From the NCBI GenBank assembly GCA_027574665.1, contig CM050690.1, forward strand, positions 74,009,433-74,073,432: 64,000 bases of DNA, written 5' to 3'. A model generated the notes under the pieces. The model was not told where the DNA came from. It saw only the letters and a program-made list of their open reading frames with translations, and did not search any database. The position numbers were made by a program, and so were the translations under genes. The stretch is from Rhynochetos jubatus (Eukaryota; Chordata; Aves; Eurypygiformes; Rhynochetidae). Below are positions 34,802 through 46,215 of the stretch, one piece after another. Position 1 is the first letter of the stretch. Each line of letters begins with the position of its first letter.

Positions 34802-37800
34802 CTTCCTTCCCAGCACAAGCCCAGGCTACCTTGATCATGGATTGAGGAGTTTCACTTGCACCAACTGAAGGGGCCCAGTTTCCCAGCAGCAAGGCATCCC
34901 ATGCAAGGGCTAGGGCATACGTTTTGCACTCCCATGTGTTCAGAGCAGCGCAGTTCCTGCTGTGGGAGCTGAGCATCCGCTACCTCCCCACACAAGCTAT
35001 ATATAATACACCCACACAGCAGCGTCTTTCAGAGGCTTGCAACTTGGCACAGGGAAGGTGGATTTTTGTGGCGTCAGCAACAAGCAGATCCCTGACACCT
35101 GGCTGAAAAACCTTCACCAGGACAATCAGACTCGGTCTCACAGCCCAAAGGTACAAGGGTTTCTTCAGCACAACAACTGCAAGAATTTATCTTGTTTATT
35201 TATTTATTTATTTTTTAAGCTGAGGATAAACTAATGCCTCTCTCTCCCTCAAACTCTCTTCTGAGAGCAGCTTAAAACCCTCTTTGCTAAAATTTTCCAA
35301 AAAAATTCAGCCGGAGGCAGAGACATGTGAAGTTTCAGTCCAAATGGTGAAAGGCTGGCTTAGGTTCAAGCAACTGAAGACAGGGGCTTATAATCAGAAG
35401 TGTCAGGCAACCTTAATTATATTATTTCCTGAAGGAAATAGTTTTCCCTGCCGAAGTCCAGAAGTTATTAAAAAAAGTTGACCTCACTGGAACCAATCAA
35501 GATGGAGACAAGAAGCCTGTGATGGATTTTTAAGGCAGGCAAGTTCATGCATCTGTATTTTTAGGGGTGCGGGGTTTTAAGACAGGTGTTCCTGTACAAG
35601 CCTGGACCTGCAGCAGCCCTGTGGTCAGCAGCCACGACACAGAGCCCCCTCCATCCGTCCTCCTGAAGCCCCCAGGCCAGGGAGAGACACAGGAGCCCTG
35701 CACAGACGAGGAGGGTGCTTGCCTGTGCCCAGATCGATCGCTTCGCCAGCGCAAGTGAAGAAAAACAGCCGGCTGCTTTGTAGCTGTCAGGAGCACACAG
35801 GCTTTTTGTCCGTCTCTTCCCCTGCGCCCATAAATAAAAGTGACAGCAACTTTATTTAGGACTTCTTCCAGTTAAGAGTGGATGGAAGAAAAGTGAAAAA
35901 TGAAATCGTAGCTCAGCGAAGGCAAAGAGGGAGGATCCTGGAGGCACAGCTCAGGCTGTGCCACAGCTGCAGCAGCCTGGACTGGTGGCAGCCCTCACAT
36001 TCCCGAAACCAGCACTTCCTCATCCTCATCAGCACACCCTTTCCCTCTGACCTTCCAGGCACAGAAACCCCGTCCACGTTCCCCACCTGCCCAACAGCTC
36101 CCCAGCGCTAGCTGAGGAGCCCAAGCGTCTGGATGGAGTCAGAGATGGAATAACTGCGTCTCCTTTCCTCCTGAAAGGTATTTTTAAAACCCCAAATAAT
36201 TCAGGGGACAAAGTCACCTGTTCCCACACATACAAAGCTTGTACTCTTAGCATCAACATCAGCCCCAAAATGCAGCTCAGCCCTCCACAGCTGGCCAGCA
36301 TAGCTGAGCTGTGACTGCAGCATCTCCACCAGCATCCACTACCACCGGAGGTCCTGGCTGTTCTGGCTATAACCTCCAAGGACACTTTTGTGGCTGAGAA
36401 AAGACCTCATTCTATAAAGAGCATGGAAAGAAACTAAAAAAGCTAAAAGGGGAGGTGAAGGCTGCTCTGTGAGGGGGCTGAGCATGCAGCAGAGCTGTCC
36501 CCAGGCAAAGCCCCAGCACAGGGGAGCATAGATAGGGCTGGAACATCCCAGGTCTGGTCTTCCCCAGCTCCCTGCAGTGTCTCCCAGCAGTACAGCACCT
36601 CGTGTGCCGCAAAGGTATTGCAGCACATGGAAATCAAGCTTTGTTTCAACCTGAATTGGACTTGTACCACTGCTGAGCTGCAGCTATGCCACGCACAGGA
36701 ATCCAGTCCCCAGCAGGGCTGTGGGGTTTGTCACATGTGCGTCACGCTTAGGAGCTGGACTGGAGCTACACCATGCATCTGCACACAAACACACCCAGGG
36801 CAGGTGTGCAGGAAGAGCCTCACGATCCCTGGGGATGGGCGCCCACCTCATATGGAAGGTTCAGGGTTCAAGTTGTGTGCAGATCCCTGGGGAGGGAGGC
36901 AGCCGGTGACCTCATGGGTTCCTTCCACCACTGCCCTCTCCACTGCCGTGAGTCAGAGATTAATGACAGCCCATTTGTCAGCACCGGTGGCATCATCACC
37001 AATCTCATTTCTGAGCAGACATGTGACCTCGCTTGCATCCCTGAGACCCGTGTTACCGCACGGCTCAGGCAGCCTCCTGACAGCTTCCAAGGGATGCAAC
37101 GCAAGGCAGGGGACCAGGCTGTGACACAGGCTGATCCTGAGTCAGGATGCACAAAAGACAAACCTTCCGCAGCTGCAAGACGAGTGGTGAGTGATGTAGG
37201 CTTGTGCCACTGCCCTACCCTTCTCCCAGCCGGTACCCAAGCAACGGTCTCCCTTGCTGAGCACTGGATTTGGTTGTGGAGAAGGGAAATCTGTGGCATC
37301 GTGCGAGTCTGCTGTGCAACTGTCGGTTGGACACCACACACAGCTCTGGTCCTCACACCTCAGAAAGGGAGTAGTGAGAATGCACTGGGTACTTGGGAAG
37401 GGGAACAAAACAGCTTCTGCATCACGGCACACCAAGATTTTTCAGCCTGAGAAGAAGGATGAGACAGGACTTGGCCACTTGACCTCAGGCTAGACACACT
37501 GTGTTGGCCGAACCATGATGTTCGCACAGCTCTTTGCAGGAAACAAATGATTTCATGAGGAGCAGAGAAAATTTAAGGAGAACAGGTCCTCTGACAAATC
37601 CTCAGTCTGATGCAAGCTTTGCCTCAGCACAACCCTCAGCCTTAGACAGCCAGATGCTGGGAGGATTGCATCCCCACCAGGAGGGAGGGACGAGGCATCC
37701 GGCAGGACAGCTCTTCCTCTGCACTCAGCCACACTTCTCATAAGAGGAACGAATTAAAATGATGTGGGACTGGGAAAAGACACACTCAGTTAAGATGAAG

Positions 37801-39427
37801 AAATCAGTGCCCATTAAACATCATTAGAATAATATGCCCAGAAAGCTTCATAAAAGGAGATACCGTATGATTGAATGCTCTCCAGACCCTCATTTTACAC
37901 AGACCCAAAACACCAACCAAGAGTCTCTAACTCTCAGTACTATTGGAAGGGTTTTTAGTTTTGTTTTGTGGATTATTTTTTTTTTCTGAGGAGCTTTTTG
38001 GGTTTGCAATTGAAACTACAATTCTTTTAGTTCCTGGGGAAAAAAAATATCATTTTTCATTAAGCTGAAGCAAATGGCATTTTTGCTTGCCAAAAATATT
38101 TGACACAACTCTGACAGACTCGACCAGACATATAAATAAAAGATTTTAATGCTTCTGCTTCAAAGCTTAAGAAAAACTGGCTGTCAGTCCCACACCAGTA
38201 CAAGCTCTCTTCTATGGGTCACACTCCCTGGGGGCTGCTAGCACCATCCCAGCACCAGTGCTGGGACAGGGAACAGGTACCAGACACACCAGCCCACTCA
38301 TGCAAGTAACAACCCACCAGCCCACGTTATCCTGCTGCAGACTGCCATCTGTAAGGCTGAATCAGGCTCCCCAGGTTCAGCAAGCAAACAGTCGGCTCCA
38401 GTGGCAGGGAGGCAAGCGGCATTGATTCCCCTCCCTCTTCTGCCACCATCCATATCCGATAACAGCATCGACCAGGAAGCACTGGATGCTTTATTTCCTT
38501 GGCCACCCGGGCTGCGCATCAGCAGCCATCAGGCCTCCCTCCCCATCCGTCGTGTCAGCGACGCGGCCACAGACTCCATGACAAGACGCAGAGCGGTGTC
38601 GAAGCCCATTTCAAAATCCTTCTATCCTTTTCAGGCCAGAGAGGCTTATCTGCATGGATTTATACTGTTTGCCCCAATATTTAGCTACTGAGCTGACTAA
38701 TCTCTGTGCAAGAAAAACCCCGGTGGTTCAGAGGCTGAGCAATCTACATCATTCACCACTTAGATTAGCTATTGTCTTAATCCTCTTTAAACTACTGTAT
38801 AATACATAAGGGAATGGATGTCCTATATGCTTGGGATATGCAGAAAAAATACAGGCAAAAGCTCAGAAATTTGGACAAAAGCTTGAATGACAAAGCCATG
38901 GAAGACAGAAACCTGTTGAACCCCCTGACAGCTGGTTTAACTTCTTGCTCTCTCCACCCCAGCAGCCTTTAATTATGTCCTAGCCAGCTTCCTAAAGCAA
39001 CATGCAACTCCCCTGCTCTCCCTCCTCATCACAACCCCATTATGAACTGGGGACACCCAGCTGTGCCAGCCCACACGACGTGGGCTTGTTAAAGCTGTTA
39101 CCCTAAGGCTGAGCACCTCTGTGCCCCGGGAGCTGGGACATCCCAAGCCAGCATCAGCAGTGTCCATGCTGCTCTCGGAAAGGGAATGGCTCCGCAGAGC
39201 TCAGCGTCACACTTTGGGCCCTGCCTTGCAAACAGGCAGGCTCAGGTCAAGGATTAGAGTCCACTTTGCTATCCGGGATCACACCATGCATCACTGCAGC
39301 GCCCGGCAGGAGGATGAACAAAGAACAGGTTTCTTTATGGAAACAGCAAGGCATTTGGGGGGAGAAGGAGGGGGTGCAACAAGGCAGTAGCAAATGAGGC
39401 TTTAGTTCGTTGCCTGCCAGAGCTGAG
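34802..39427. other. Non-coding DNA with AT-rich patches
   Basis: Contains a TTTA run at 35194-35216, an imperfect inverted repeat ATTTCCT-GA-AGGAAAT (35424-35439) and AT-rich, frame-free stretches at 37745-38160 and 38640-38960. 38540-38610 is CpG-containing and open on the plus strand (96 codons, 38401-38691), but the product is not recognisable and the polypyrimidine-TTTTCAG at 38634 leads into no coding sequence. The 225-codon frame at 36773-37450 is unsupported. Confidence 0.45.
35194..35216 (+). repeat. TTTA tetranucleotide run
   Basis: GTTTATTTATTTATTTATTT, four to five TTTA units ending in a T run. Confidence 0.9.
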
Positions 39428-39560
39428 GGAGCTAATAAACAGACAGATGAGAGCTAAATTGTCTTCTGAACCTCTGTATCAGTATTCACATTACAGAGGC
39501 TGCTTCCAGCAATTCCAGCGTATTAATAATAAATGCTACATAATTACAGCAGACTTGCTT
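39428..39560. promoter_or_regulatory. Candidate conserved regulatory element, TAAT-rich
   Basis: Within about 130 bases: GAGCTAATAAAC, GAGCTAAATTG, CGTATTAATAATAAATGC and ACATAATTACAGC. This gives at least five TAAT/ATTA cores in complex AT-rich sequence, with sharp transitions to GC-rich DNA on both sides. There is no reading frame. Confidence 0.3.
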
Positions 39561-42244
39561 TTGTCCTCTCTTCCTGTTTTCTGTCAATGTCTGCTTAACC
39601 CTGTGCAGTCCACAGCCGTCTCTCCACTGGCACCAGCCGCTCCGTGGGCAGCACAGCCCAGGCATCACTGATGGGTGCCTCTTCCAGCTAGCTCCCAGGC
39701 TGGACATGGTGCAAGGGGAGGTCAAGGAAAGCTCAAGTCCTGCTGCCAGTCCGCAGCAATCACCTTCTGCCTGTCAAAGTTGTGATGATGTTGCTGCAGG
39801 GCATGAAAAAGGAATATCTGGGGCCTTGGAGGTTGCCCCAGGCTGGAATCAGCTGTGGGCTGTGCAAACGCCACCTCCAAAGCACAGAGGAGCACCAAGT
39901 CACCGACAGCTTCCTAACAGCCAACGGGGTTGATGATCTCTCCTGGTTTTCATCTCTTCCAGATGCGCAGCTGGAGCTGCCTTCCCTACAGGGATGCTTT
40001 TGGGGTGTCTCTGCTCCAGCCCAGCAGGAGCCGTCCCGCTGCACCCATGGTCACAGGGCTGTCGATGGTGATGGCTCCGCACGATGCCTGGGGCCAGAAG
40101 CCATAACATCACACTCGGCTGGGAGCTGGCAGTGGGCTCTGGGGCAACCCCAGAAGGAAGAAGTCGTGGGAAGACATAGGAGATGACCCACAGGTCACAA
40201 GTCTGGCACACGGATAAGGAAGAAGAAAGTTTTTGAGTAATCAAGTTTCAGACCAAAGCACTTCCAGCTTGCAAAGCACTGCAGCCGCCTCCCCATGCTC
40301 CCCCGACCCCTCGTTATCCGCAGCAGACAGAGCTGTTCTTCGAAAGTGTCCTTCTTCCTAGACAAGCTGGACCAAAATGCTGTGTCCTGTCTGATCATCT
40401 CATCAGCTAATTCAGCTGAGAGTTAAAGGCCCTCTGGCACATTTTACCTGAATTTTAGAAGCGTTTCATCCAACCTAGATACAAACTGAACTCTGGAGCC
40501 TCTTTGCTTCCCATAGAATGTCTCTGCGAGCATTTCTTCCTCAGTTGCAGGCAAAAAGCATCAAAACTCTGGAGAAGGGTCCACATTAACAGTGCAATAG
40601 CTGTTTATAGCAGAGCACAGGTTTAATTTGCACCTTTCAGACTAGCTCTCTCTTTTCCCAGTCTTGCGGGGAGGCTGCCATGCCCCCTAACACAGCTTCA
40701 ATAATAGAAGAGAACAAATACCTCAAATGGGATTTCTGCAAGAAGAAACCAACATGCAAAACAAAGCGTGTCTGCCTTCCAGTGCAAATTAACTCAGCTT
40801 CTGCCCTGACTGCAGACCTTTCCAGACATGAGACCCACTGGACGGCAAATGAATGCCAAGCAACTCAGATGCAAATCTCTCCCTGTACAGAGAGAGCCTC
40901 AAATGCTAAGGGAACACTTGGCTCAAAGAGCTGAGCATTGAAAAGCCTTGAAATGGGGAAAAAAACACAACTCAAACCCAGCTACACCACTCACCCAGGG
41001 AAGACAAGGCTGGAATGACAGAAGACTGGCTATCCCACACACACCAGTGTCCCACCCAACCTGGGACATGCACAACATCCCCCAGCACTGGCATCCTGCC
41101 ACTGCCCCATGATTGTTCCCATGGCTGCACATACCCACTTTGCATTTTCTGTGCCGTCTCCTCTGCAAGCATAGAAGCATTTTTCTCCCTGTACATGTCG
41201 TAGTTAGTTTTTTTGCAATTCTCAGAAAATGAAGCAGCAACCAGTTGTTCAGGAAAAAATGCTGAAGAAAAAGAACCACGGCTCTTCTCTGTCTTACACC
41301 AAGCAGAGTAGAGGTGCGCACCTCAAGGTGATGATGAAGGGAATGCACAGGACAGGAGTCTTCTGGACCACTCACATGGAATGGGGATACCAGAGAAGGA
41401 CGAAACAGAATAGGGAGTAGGAAAAAAAGAGGTATCCTCACCATCACATTGTGCTTTTCCAAAAGGCTACTTTGTGTAACATTGCTAGACACACATGCGG
41501 TATGAGGAAGCCCGAGCTCATCCCTGCTGGTCACATCTCCATGGATTGCATCCCTCAGCAGACCCTATTTCTTCCCTGCGGGGACCTTTGCTCCCTGTGC
41601 AAAAGGCTGGAGTCCCCACATGCTGCCGTGAGCTGGTGCAGACAGGAAAATAGTAAGCCATATGGAAAGGGAAACCCACCAAGAGCTGCAAGCAAGATGA
41701 CATATGTCAACCCCGGAAAGGAAGATCCCGAGCTGGACTGCAGCTTGGGGACACACACAACCACCCAGCCAAGCAACCTGTGCTGCTGGAGGAGCTCCCA
41801 CACGTGGTGGGATGCGATGGTCCCGCCAGCCCCTCGCATCACCCAACAGACACACAGCCAGCCTCCAGCACTGCTGGGTGGGCCGTCACAGAAGGATTGG
41901 AGGCGTGGGAGGACACCGAGACTGCTCTGCACACTCCTTCTCAACAGGGCACACTTAATCCAAGCCCAAACCCTCCCAGCATGGATCCCTGCATCACAGT
42001 ACTACAGAGTAAAGCAAGATTTGCCCCAGGATGATCAGCCAGCTTTCCCAGGTGCAAAGGCAGAAAACCATTAGACTTCCAAGCTCCAGGACAGCCTGCA
42101 TCAGTCATATCCCCCTGTCAGGGCTGTTGCTCTCCTTTCCAGCAGCCACCATGTCCAAACCAGCCGCCCAAACCTCAGGGTGCTCCTAGGCAGTTGATGG
42201 CAGCTCACTGCAGGCTGCATGAGCCTCATGTGCCAGCCCTGTCC
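39561..42244. other. Non-coding DNA, nothing recognised
   Basis: Moderate-GC sequence. Frames at 40923-41534 (minus, 203 codons) and 41451-42074 (plus, 207 codons) are long for random sequence. Their products show no domain, signal peptide or sequence I recognise, and neither has an initiation or splice context, so they are left uncalled. Confidence 0.5.
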
Positions 42245-42310
42245 ACAAGATATTTCAAGAAAAGAGAGCAAGCTATTAATTACAAATTAAGCTGCTAATT
42301 GATACTAAGC
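42245..42310. promoter_or_regulatory. Homeodomain-core cluster
   Basis: CTATTAATTACAAATTAAGC followed by TGCTAATTGATACTAAGC: four TAAT/ATTA/AATTAA cores in 32 bases. The cluster is flanked by GC-rich sequence. It is short but dense. Confidence 0.3.
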
Positions 42311-45300
42311 TCTGTTAGCTCTAGGGGAAACAGAGGCAGAGCTGTGCCCCTCACACCACAGCTCACTGATTGCAACTGCAATAGGAAAGTCCTGAGCTCC
42401 GCGGGAAAGCTGCTGGGGACACAGTCGCAGCGTTTCTGGCTGAGCTGCACATGCCAGCCCAGGGTTCTCTTAATACTTCACTTCTTCCAGCCTGGAGCTG
42501 CCTCCATCCACTCTGATAACTAAAAGTTCAAACACACTCTCCCAGCTGATGGTGAGACCTAAGTGCAAATCCAAAGTCAGCACTACAAGTGCCAGCAATT
42601 GCTTCCACCAGACTTCTATAATACAGCAATTAGAGGTGACAGCCCCAGGGCTCTATCCAAATGCAGAGCTCCTTGCTTGGAGGGGATGAACAGTTTCCCT
42701 ATCACCACATCCCAGTAGCACTTAAAGGTTTGTACATCAACAAGTCCCCATTTTTCTTGGCCCCTGTGCAGACTCCTGCATCTTGCACCGGATGAGGAGA
42801 TGAAGCAATGCAAGAATCAGCCCATGCCAGATAGGTAAGATCAGGTCAGGTGAGATCCTAGAGCTGAAGAAACCCCTTCTGCCATGAGTAATAATTCCTT
42901 AATAAGAGACATTAAAGCTTGAAGTATTGCACCCCTCTGCCCCAACTTTGAAGCATGTGGGAAGTTCCTCTCTTGCACAGGGAAGTGCAGCACTTGTTCA
43001 GGCTGGAGAGACCTGCTTCCTGCCGGGGCTTTGCTGGAGCAGAACCAGTTCTGCTGGGTTTGGCCATCATGTAGCCGATGCCAAGGTCTCCATCCATCCC
43101 CTCTCGCACCACCCTTCTCCTCAAGTAGCTCAATTAAGCCTAATGAATTACATCCAGCACAAGTCACAAGCAAATGCAGGAAGACTTGGCGACCACGGTG
43201 CTGTGGAAGCAGAAGGCAAATAAATAAAATTGAGTCTAGTTGACAGAAGACTGCAGTGAAGCTTGTCGGAAGATGCCAATTCAGCAACAGAGATTCTGTA
43301 GTGAAGCATCTGTTTGGGTGACTTTGGCTCAAAAGGGGGCAAAAAGAAAATGTGACAAAAGCCAAGTCCACTTTTAAATAAGAAATTCTTTAGAAGTTTT
43401 ATGCTGGTTTGACATTTACATTACAACAAACAGACAAACAAATAATTTAACCAAGAAGAAAGAAAATACTGCTCATCACCAGAACGGATTTAGGATGAGA
43501 TCTGTGGAATAACACAGGTTGGCCCAGCCCTCAACCAAATACCGTGCAGGAGGAGCAGGGCCAGCCAGCCAGCTCAGGTCACACAGAGGTTGCTGCAGGT
43601 CAGAGCAGAGCATCTCAAAGGCTGGACCTTTCCAATATCTCACTGCTGTTGCCATGTTTGATCACACTCACGGGGACAAGATACTTCTCAGTGCCTGATG
43701 GGCAATCAGGTATTCCAAACAACTGTGCTGTTTGCTGCTCTGTCCCTGTGTGCTTCCACAAATGAGTCTATCTCCTGCCTCTCCTCATGCATCGAGGGGC
43801 CGAAAACACCAATAAGACACACCCCACCCCACCCCCAACACTTTTCTTCACCTTCCTTTCCCCAGGCCACACAGATCCACTGCTCTCAGCATCTCTGGCA
43901 CCCTTCCTTCCCGCCACAAATCCTCTGAGTTTCCCTGCTGACAACCACCAGTGAGTTTTGACATCACACTCCCACAGGAGATAGTGGTGGGGAAATACTG
44001 TAAGCCAAGACAGACTGCATAGGTTCCTTGAGGACAAGAAACCCTTCCCAAATCTGGCTGTAGCCACAGCCGACTGTCCCAGTTTTCAAAAAACAGAGCC
44101 CTGCTCCATGGCAATACAAACAGTTGCCATTTCAACATAGTTCTCCATTCCTTCAATCTGAAGTCAATTATAGCAAGGTTAATGGGGCAGAGAGGATGCC
44201 AGTCGTCTGGGTAATGATGTCAAAGCACCTGGCATTGCCTGGGCAACAGCTAGGCAGCAGGGATGCAAATGAAGGCACAGGATTGCACTTGGTCCCTGGA
44301 AACAAGCTGATGCAATTGAGTGTATCGGCATTAATGAACATGGAAATAACGAGAGCACCCAGAGAAACACGACACTGATGGTGGGGAGGGCTGCACCCAG
44401 CCAGAAGAGACGACTATGGGCTCTGCGTGCTGGGTGTCAACAGCAGCACTTCCTCAGGTCTTCTCCCAGGGGTACTTCCCATGGTTTAACACTCCCATTT
44501 TACTCCCCCAAGATCGACCATGTTGTCCCTCTGTTAAAAACTCTCCTCCAGCAGCCTCTGGTTTCTCTCCAGGCAGGCAAGAGGGGAGCAGCGTGCATCA
44601 AGAGGCCACATCTTAGAGTGACCTGATAAACATGGGGCCAAGGTGGCAAAGACCAAGGGGCAAAAGGTACATGAGGAGCAGAGGTGCTGGAGGGCACTGC
44701 AGTGCAAGGAGCAGCGACCTGCTCAGCAGGAAGGCTGCTCCAGCAGCACAGCTCAGCTCTCGACAAAGCTCCACATCCCCACATCACCTGCAATTAATAC
44801 GTTGAAGCTTGCAGGCAGAGCAACAGGAGCTGTTACATGGGATGTTGTCTGCCAGGGCAGACATGCTTGGCACGACATGGTTCCACGGACCAGGACCACC
44901 GGGCAGCAGATAAGGGCGCTGCAAGCCCCAGACATCAGCAAGCCATTTCCGTCTCCGGTCCACCATCCAACTGCTGTATCTTCTCCCTAGTTTATAAGCT
45001 CCATCAGATCTCACTTCAGCACTTTACTATTATACTGCAATATCCAGTACTTTTATATTCCTGGCCTTTAAGTCCACCTCATGCCACCACACTCCCTCTT
45101 TCCTGACCCCACTCACACTCTAGCACAGCTACAGTGATGCAGCTGCCTTTGGACCACAATCAGAGGCTTTCCATGCCACTGGAATGTGGAGGGATAAGGG
45201 GGCTGGTACCCCACACCCTCCCTCTCATGCTTCCTGTTCACCTTCAACTCCACATCCCACCCCCAAACTATGCTCCAGGGCAGCAACAGCTCCACCAGTA

Positions 45301-46020
45301 GCCACGGTGATGTCCCACAGGGGTTCTCCAGCCCCAAGAAATGCTGCATTAGGTGGGCAGGGGCAAGCTGACAGCATTTCTTACACCAGTGACTAGCAGA
45401 GTTTGCACAGTTGAGATACAGCTGTGCAAATGAGACCCCAGCAACCACCCCCCAGCCCCAGTGATTCCCCACAGGCATGAAGAGCTGTATCAGGGACACA
45501 AAGCAGCCGACACCACAGGGGAGCAGTTGGGTCATGCATCCATTTACAAGGTCATCACCCTGTGCCTCTTTAAAGCCCTTCACTTTTGCTGGAGGCAAGT
45601 CAAGGTGACTCGGACAAACCCTGTTGCTCCTGCTCCCACCCACCAATGCTCTCTGCTACCTCCTGCCCTTGCACTGCAAGACCCTCAGAGCAGAAAGCAT
45701 CCTCCTCCCTCTGGGAACAGCTCAGCAAAGAAGCAGCCTGTGCCATAAATAACACTGGCAATGGGCAGCAGCAGAGCAGCCATGTGCTCTGCAGGGATCG
45801 GAGCATCCTGGGACAACCCATGCCCAGGCTCTGTGGGACACAGGGCTTGCCCTGAGCACACACCTTCCAAGCATCCTCCCTGCCCACCAAAGCAGGATCA
45901 GGCATGCCTGGGCTCACAGCAGTGCCAAACCCAGTGCCAGGCCTTCAGTCCCAGGCATGTTGCTTTTAAAATGTCAGCAGTAAAACCAGCTACAAAGAGG
46001 GAATTAAATGGAGGAGGAGG
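42311..46020. other. Non-coding DNA, nothing recognised
   Basis: Moderate-GC sequence with an AT-rich patch at 43370-43460 and C-rich simple sequence near 43820-43840 (CACCCCACCCCACCCCC). The open frame at 42841-43371 (176 codons) is unsupported. No RNA gene or interspersed repeat was recognised. Confidence 0.5.
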
Positions 46021-46027
46021 GGGAATT

Positions 46028-46048
46028 AAAAAAAAAAAAAAAAAAAAA
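46028..46048 (+). repeat. A21 homopolymer
   Basis: Twenty-one consecutive A residues between purine-rich flanks (GGAGGAGGGGGAATT before, GAGCGAGAAAGAC after). The longest homopolymer in the window. No retroposon body is identifiable upstream. Confidence 0.95.
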
Positions 46049-46111
46049 GAGCGAGAAAGACAAAAGGGAGAAGAGACAGCTCTGCTAATAGCGAGTCAGC
46101 CAGAAGTCCCT

Positions 46112-46215
46112 GAATCCATTTGAAACGCATAGGGCTTAATTTAACTTAATGGTTTTGTCAAACATTGGCACTCTGTTAAAAGCACAGGAGAGCTGGTAAT
46201 CCAAATGCCAGTGGC
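46112..46215. promoter_or_regulatory. Candidate conserved regulatory element
   Basis: Complex AT-rich sequence with GGGCTTAATTTAACTTAATG, CAAACATTGGCACTC (an NFI-type TTGGCA half-site), CTGTTAAAAGC and GGTAATCCAAATGCC. No frame, no low complexity. It follows the A21 run after about 60 bases. Confidence 0.25.

Noticed and set aside
34578-34976. Frames encoding Tyr-Ile repeats
   Set aside because: Pure translation of the TA microsatellite.
36773-37450. 225-codon plus-strand open frame
   Set aside because: No recognisable product. A competing 168-codon plus-strand frame and a 162-codon minus-strand frame overlap it, as expected of chance frames in stop-poor sequence.
40923-42074. 203-codon minus and 207-codon plus open frames
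   Set aside because: No domain, no supporting splice signals, and both are compatible with chance in 64 kb of moderate-GC DNA.
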